Shown here piece after piece: positions 5,718 through 9,081 of a stretch of DNA of 9,081 nucleotides (the first letter of the stretch is position 1; each line of letters begins with the position of its first letter). The stretch is from Gulosibacter sediminis (GTDB lineage: Bacteria; Actinomycetota; Actinomycetes; Actinomycetales; Microbacteriaceae): assembly GCF_014904065.1 (NCBI RefSeq), contig NZ_JACXJG010000036.1, positions 15,393-24,473 on the forward strand. Reading direction: 5' to 3'. Both the position numbers and the translations under genes were made by a program. A model generated the notes under the pieces. It was not told the origin of the DNA. It did no database searches and saw only the letters and a program-made list of their open reading frames with translations.

Positions 5718-5881
5718 GTAAATGGGCTCCTTGTCTACGCGTTTTGGCACGCGGAGGCCGTACTCTCAGACGGAGTCGTGATGACAGCGGCACACCAAAC
5801 TGCGGGTTTGCGCAAGGGCGCCGAAGTCCTGATCTGTAGTATTTTGCCACGCAGTTGCATGCCAATCAAGGGATTATTCGA
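5718..5881. other. Divergent intergenic region between whiB1 and a membrane protein gene
   Basis: This 164-bp stretch should hold both promoters. On the plus strand TAGTAT (5837-5842) is a fair -10, about 40 bp before GTG 5882, though no -35 is well spaced. A short inverted repeat CAAAC-TGCGG-GTTTG is at 5796-5810. I found no clear whiB1 promoter hexamers and no convincing CRP-type palindrome. Confidence 0.35.
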
Positions 5882-6292
5882 GTGAACGCAGAGGGCGAAC
5901 GCCCCACCGAGGCCGCCACGACCGCGCCGGTGTGGCCGTCGATTCTTCTGGCGATGGTGCTCGGGGTCGAAGCACTCGTGATGGCGTGGGTGACCGTGCT
6001 GCTCTTCGTCGAGTTCTTGACGCAGGATGCGCTCTCGGTCGCGTCGTCGATCGCGCTCATCGTCATGGCCGGGCTCGCGACCGTGCTGCTCATTGCGCTC
6101 ACCGTCGGCGTCTGCCTCGGTCAGCGCTGGGTACGCGGGCTCACCGCGGTGTGGCAGGCGCTGCAGGTTGCGGCCGCGGTCACGGTGATCCGTGGCGACA
6201 TGATGCCCGCCCTCGGCTGGGCGCTCGCGGCGGCATCGCTCGTCGGTCTGCTGCTCGTCTTCCACCCCGCGGTGGCCGCGCGGCTCAAGTAG
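5882..6292 (+). CDS. Small integral membrane protein of unknown function, 136 aa
   Basis: From GTG 5882 the protein has a short hydrophilic N-terminus (about 16 residues) and four predicted transmembrane helices at about residues 18-42, 52-75, 83-101 and 106-127, ending in a short basic tail (ARLK). The most distinctive stretch is CLGQRWVRGLTAVWQALQ between helices 2 and 3. I recognise no enzymatic or transport motif. AAGGGA at 5868-5873, 8 nt upstream, supports this start; an in-frame ATG at 5855 has no comparable site. It is divergent from whiB1, and its TAG stop is immediately followed by the stop of the convergent peroxidase gene with no bases between. Confidence 0.8.
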   Translation: MNAEGERPTEAATTAPVWPSILLAMVLGVEALVMAWVTVLLFVEFLTQDALSVASSIALIVMAGLATVLLIALTVGVCLGQRWVRGLTAVWQALQVAAAVTVIRGDMMPALGWALAAASLVGLLLVFHPAVAARLK

Positions 6293-6769
6293 CTAGCTGT
6301 CGCCGAGCTTGTTGAGGATCCGGTCAACGTGGCCGGTGGCCTTGACGTTGTAGAGCGCCTCGATGACCTTGCCGTCCTCGTCAACGAGGAAGGTGGAGCG
6401 GATCGCGCCCTCGACGATGCGGCCGTAGTTGTTCTTCTCGCCGTAGGCGGCGAGGCGAGTCTGCACCTCGTGGGCCGGGTCGCTCAGCAGGGTGTACGGC
6501 AGTTCGTATTCGGTCTTGAACTTTGCCAATTTGTCTACCGAGTCGGCGGAGAGCGCGAGCACCTTGTAGCCCGCGGCGGTGAGCCGGGCGTCGCTGTCGC
6601 GGAAGTCGCAGGCCTCCTGCGTGCAGCCCGGGGTGAATGCCTGCGGGAAGGTGTAGACCACGAGCTTCGAGCCGCGGAAATCGCTGGGGGACACCTGCTT
6701 GCCGTCCTGGTCGCTCAGCGTGAATTCCGGAAAGTCGTCGCCGGGCTGCAGTCGGATGGGTTCGGTCAC
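6293..6769 (-). CDS. bcp: Thioredoxin-dependent thiol peroxidase, Bcp/PrxQ subfamily, 158 aa
   Basis: This is a cytoplasmic peroxiredoxin that reduces hydrogen peroxide and organic hydroperoxides using thioredoxin. The active-site stretch FTPGCTQEACDF shows the peroxidatic Cys49 and, five residues on, the resolving Cys54, the spacing typical of atypical two-cysteine Bcp/PrxQ enzymes. Other family marks are the LQPGDDFPEFTL start, the VVYTFPQAFTPGCT strand-loop and the AIRSTFLVDEDGKV segment with its conserved Arg. The length is normal for the family. The GTG at 6767-6769 is chosen because GAGGAG lies 6 nt upstream on the minus strand; an in-frame ATG at 6845-6847 would add 26 unrelated residues. 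It is divergent from the ABC importer operon across 291 bp. Confidence 0.95.
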   Translation of the reverse strand: MTEPIRLQPGDDFPEFTLSDQDGKQVSPSDFRGSKLVVYTFPQAFTPGCTQEACDFRDSDARLTAAGYKVLALSADSVDKLAKFKTEYELPYTLLSDPAHEVQTRLAAYGEKNNYGRIVEGAIRSTFLVDEDGKVIEALYNVKATGHVDRILNKLGDS

Positions 6770-6958
6770 GGAGTTCTCCTCAGGGTCGGGCGCGGCCGCG
6801 ACGGACGAATGTACGCCGCAGCCTGAATCATGCGGCAATTTGAACACACTTTGGTCTGTTCCCCATCAGAGTGCACACAACGCCCCGGGTGCGGGTTATG
6901 CTCCCCACACATCTGAAAATTGGAACCCAACGCCCTCACTCGGCTGCGACGCGATCAG

Positions 6959-6985
6959 CGTTGCTTGCGGCCCGCAGCAGCAACG
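6959..6985 (+). repeat. Inverted repeat/hairpin in the leader of the ABC operon
   Basis: CGTTGCT (6959-6965) pairs with AGCAACG (6979-6985) over 7 bp. Inside it TGCG (6966-6969) can pair with CGCA (6973-6976), with a 2-nt bulge at 6977-6978 and a 3-nt loop, giving an 11-bp GC-rich hairpin. No T-run follows, so it is not a plain intrinsic terminator. Confidence 0.5.
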
Positions 6986-6988
6986 AAG

Positions 6989-6998
6989 CTCAATTGAG
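6989..6998. promoter_or_regulatory. Perfect 10-bp palindrome CTCAATTGAG, possible operator
   Basis: The palindrome stands out because its centre is AT-rich in GC-rich surroundings. It lies between the hairpin and the binding-protein start. A repressor site is possible; no specific regulator can be named. Confidence 0.25.
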
Positions 6999-7060
6999 GT
7001 GGGCGAGGTGGTTCCCGTGTCGGCGCAGCGTGCTGCGTCGGCGTCTGAAAGGCAAAAGCA

Positions 7061-7981
7061 ATGGTGAAATCGTCCGTCGCTCGTTCGTCCCGGAAAGCCC
7101 TCGGTGCCATTGGCGCCTTCGCCGCGGTTGCGCTTGTGCTCACCGGCTGCGTGCAGAACACCGAGGGGACCGGCGGCAACGCCAACCCCACCGAGAGCGC
7201 CGAAATCTCGGTGACGAAGTCTGACACCGCCGCCGCCATGGTGCCCGAGGAGATCTCGAGTGCCGGTGTGCTCCGCGTGGGCACCGACGCCACCTACGCC
7301 CCGAACCAGTACGCCGGTCCCGACGGGCAGCCGGTGGGCTGGGAGGTCGAACTCGTCGAGGCGATCGGCACGAAGCTTGACCTCGACGTCGAGTGGTCGA
7401 AGGAGGGCTTCGACCAGATCATCCCGAAGGTCACCGGCGGCACGCTCGACATGGGCTCGTCGAGCTTCTCCGACACCGTCGAGCGCCAGAAGTCGGTTGA
7501 CTTCGTCGACTTCTACTCGGCCGGCCTCCAGTTCGTGCGCGGCGTTGACGTCGACCCGCTGCCGGACTCACTGTGCGGCCTCACCATCGGCGCGCAGGCG
7601 ACCACCACGTCCGACGACTACCTCATGGCCGCGAGCGACGAGTGCGAGGCGAACGGCGAGGCGCCGATCGACCTCGTCAAGAAGGACGGTCAGGACGAGG
7701 CCACGAACGACGTCGTGCTTGGTAACACCGACTACATGCTCGCCGACTCGCCGATTGCGCAGAACAGCGTGCTGCAGGCCTCCGACAAGATCACCCTTGA
7801 GGGCGACGTCTTCGACGCGGCCCCGTACGGCCTTGTGTTTGCGAAGGACACCGAGCTGACGCAGGCGGTGCAGACCGCGATGCAGGAGCTCATGGATGAG
7901 GGCACCTACGAACAGATCCTCAGCAATTGGGGTGTTCAGGACGGCGCCGTCGACGAAGCTGTGATCAACGGTGTCAGCTAG
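7061..7981 (+). CDS. Polar amino-acid ABC transporter substrate-binding lipoprotein, 306 aa
   Basis: This is the extracellular ligand-binding subunit (SBP_bac_3 family, HisJ/GlnH-like) of an importer. A lipoprotein signal peptide covers residues 1-29, with basic start, hydrophobic stretch and lipobox LTGC, so Cys30 is the lipidated residue. The mature N-terminus is a low-complexity linker (about 31-65). The binding domain begins at VLRVGTDATYAPNQY and includes GWEVELVEAIGTKLDLDVEW, ERQKSVDFVDFY and LADSPIAQ, the last carrying an Asp that often contacts the ligand's amino group. A Cys pair (LCGLTIG and DECEANG) could form a disulfide. ATG 7061 has GAAAGG 8 nt upstream. It is first in the operon, with the permease start inside its 3' end. 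The substrate cannot be told from sequence by eye. Confidence 0.93.
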   Translation: MVKSSVARSSRKALGAIGAFAAVALVLTGCVQNTEGTGGNANPTESAEISVTKSDTAAAMVPEEISSAGVLRVGTDATYAPNQYAGPDGQPVGWEVELVEAIGTKLDLDVEWSKEGFDQIIPKVTGGTLDMGSSSFSDTVERQKSVDFVDFYSAGLQFVRGVDVDPLPDSLCGLTIGAQATTTSDDYLMAASDECEANGEAPIDLVKKDGQDEATNDVVLGNTDYMLADSPIAQNSVLQASDKITLEGDVFDAAPYGLVFAKDTELTQAVQTAMQELMDEGTYEQILSNWGVQDGAVDEAVINGVS

Positions 7982-8933
7982 CACCGACCCCATCGTCGCG
8001 GTCAAGCTGCGACATCCCTGGCGGACGACCGTTGCGATCGTTCTCGTCTTGCTGTTCGCTGTAGTCATTTATGACGCGGCCACGCGCGAGACCTTCCGCT
8101 GGCACCTCGTCGGGGCGTACCTCTTCGACACCCGGGTATTCCAGGCCGTCGGCGTGACCCTCGCGCTCACCATCCTCTCGATGGTGCTCGCGGTGGTCAT
8201 GGGCCTCGTGCTCGCTGTCATGCGGCTCAGCGATAATCCGGTGCTGCGCACCCTGTCGTGGCTGTACCTCTGGCTCTTCCGCGGCACGCCAGTCTACGTG
8301 CAGCTCGTATTTTGGGGCCTACTGTCGACGATCTACCGGTCGATCGAGGTCGGCGTGCCGTTCACCGACACGACCTTCTTCACGATCGCGCCATTCGAGG
8401 CGATCGACCTGTTCTGGCTCGCCGTGCTCGGCCTCGCATTCAACGAGGCCGCGTACATGGCCGAGATCGTGCGCTCGGGCATCCTCTCGGTCGATGCTGG
8501 GCAGGAGGAGGCATCGAAGGCGCTCGGCATGAGCTGGCGCGACACCATGTTGCGCATCATCATTCCGCAGTCGATGCGCGTCATCATTCCACCGACGGGC
8601 AACGAGCTCATCTCGATGCTGAAGACCACGTCGCTCGTCACCGCACTCGGGTTCACGCTCGATCTCTATGCGCGCTCGCGGGAGATCTCGGCGGCGCTCT
8701 ACGAGCCGGTGCCACTGCTCATCGTGGCGAGCATCTGGTACCTCGTGGTCACGAGCGTGCTCATGGTGGGCCAGCACTACCTCGAGGCCTACTTCGGCCG
8801 TGGGGTGGCCCCGCAAAAAGACACGGGCGTGGCCGATACTGGCGTGCTCAAACTGCCGGTCGGCCAGCAGACCGGGGCCGTGTCGACGGCCGACTCGGCG
8901 ACTTCGACGCGAACGACGGGAGACGGTGCATGA
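7971..8933 (+). CDS. Amino-acid ABC transporter permease, HisM/GlnP-like, 320 aa
   Basis: This is the membrane subunit of the importer. An N-terminal helix (TTVAIVLVLLFAVVIYDAAT) precedes the permease core, which starts near VTLALTILSMVLAVVMGLVL. It contains the RGTPVYVQL motif and the EAA loop (EEASKALG at 179-186, followed by IIPQSMRVIIPPTGNE), which docks on the ATPase. One permease gene suggests a homodimer. After the last helix, roughly 40 residues are Thr/Ala/Gly-rich and probably disordered, which is longer than usual. The GTG at 7971 overlaps the binding-protein gene by 11 bp and has no clear Shine-Dalgarno, suggesting translational coupling. The TGA stop overlaps the ATPase start as ATGA. 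Confidence 0.93.
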   Translation: MSASTDPIVAVKLRHPWRTTVAIVLVLLFAVVIYDAATRETFRWHLVGAYLFDTRVFQAVGVTLALTILSMVLAVVMGLVLAVMRLSDNPVLRTLSWLYLWLFRGTPVYVQLVFWGLLSTIYRSIEVGVPFTDTTFFTIAPFEAIDLFWLAVLGLAFNEAAYMAEIVRSGILSVDAGQEEASKALGMSWRDTMLRIIIPQSMRVIIPPTGNELISMLKTTSLVTALGFTLDLYARSREISAALYEPVPLLIVASIWYLVVTSVLMVGQHYLEAYFGRGVAPQKDTGVADTGVLKLPVGQQTGAVSTADSATSTRTTGDGA

Positions 8934-9081
8934 CCGCAACGGCCACCGCGACACCGATGGTGCGCGCGGAACACATCGTCAAGAGCTTCGGCTCGAACAC
9001 CGTGCTCAAGGACATCTCGCTCGAGGTCGGCCGCGGCCAGGTGCTCTGCCTGATCGGGCCGTCCGGCTCGGGCAAGTCGAC
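8930..9081 (+). CDS. Amino-acid ABC transporter ATP-binding protein, 5' part only
   Basis: This is the start of the importer ATPase (HisP/GlnQ-like), cut by the window edge after about 50 residues. The A-loop region VRAEHIVKSFGSNTVLKDIS is followed by VLCLIGPSGSGKST, a complete Walker A motif. ATG 8930 overlaps the permease stop (ATGA) and has GGGAG at 8918-8922, 7 nt upstream. The signature motif and Walker B lie outside the window. Confidence 0.95.
   Translation, partial: MTATATATPMVRAEHIVKSFGSNTVLKDISLEVGRGQVLCLIGPSGSGKS

Larger units (their letters stand above)
6770..7060. other. Structured intergenic region between bcp and the ABC importer operon
   Basis: No gene is supported in these 291 bp. 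On the plus strand TATGCT at 6897-6902 is a plausible -10 (no clear -35), which would give a leader of about 150 nt. That leader carries an inverted repeat TTGG-aac-CCAA (6920-6930), a strong hairpin (6959-6985), a 10-bp palindrome CTCAATTGAG (6989-6998) and an inverted repeat CGCAGC-gt-GCTGCG (7024-7037) close to the ribosome site. It matches no riboswitch class that I can recognise by eye. Confidence 0.4.

Noticed and set aside
5765..5800. Possible CRP/Cmr-type site upstream of whiB1
   Set aside because: CGTGA-N6-CGGCA is a poor match to the TGTGA-N6-TCACA palindrome, so it was not called although mycobacterial whiB1 is CRP-regulated.
5735..6265. Minus-strand open frame of 176 codons upstream of whiB1
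   Set aside because: It is opposite the membrane-protein gene and covers the whiB1 promoter region. Its His/Arg/Glu-rich composition has no recognisable fold.

Overview
The window looks like chromosomal core DNA from a high-GC actinobacterium, most plausibly a member of Microbacteriaceae or a close relative. The grounds are the very high GC content, frequent GTG starts, a WhiB1-type regulator beside a PdtaS-type histidine kinase, and an Rv3235-family protein. The organism assignment is inference. I see no tRNA, rRNA, CRISPR array, insertion sequence or phage gene.

Left part (1-1795). The 3' end of an unrecognised plus-strand gene converges on an Rv3235-family gene (minus). Divergent from that is a 202-aa protein with an N-terminal helix and what looks like two copies of a small beta-barrel (Sm-like) module. 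Its stop codon overlaps that of a convergent BldC/excisionase-like helix-turn-helix gene. The two intergenic promoter regions here carry three perfect DnaA-box nonamers (TTATCCACA on the minus strand), all in one orientation. Two of them share an identical 15-mer.

Centre (1932-5717). A SAF-domain, CpaB-like membrane-anchored protein and a CpaE-like P-loop protein with a pseudo-receiver domain and a Walker A motif lacking both lysines form an apparent operon. A PdtaS-type sensor kinase follows at once. Its -10 hexamer appears to overlap the stop codon of the CpaE-like gene, and its GTG start looks leaderless. pdtaS converges on whiB1 across a bidirectional hairpin terminator. This is the same gene pair and orientation as Rv3220c/Rv3219 in Mycobacterium tuberculosis.

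Right part (5882-9081). A small four-helix membrane protein of unknown role converges with zero gap on a Bcp/PrxQ thiol peroxidase gene. After a 291-bp intergenic region with strong hairpins comes a polar amino-acid ABC importer operon. It holds a lipoprotein binding protein, a permease (overlapping the binding protein by 11 bp) and the start of the ATPase (ATGA overlap with the permease), which runs off the window.

Most of the window is ordinary, compact core genome. The points most worth following are the DnaA-box cluster, the lysine-less CpaE-like protein beside a histidine kinase, the putative duplicated Sm-like protein, and the structured leader of the ABC operon.
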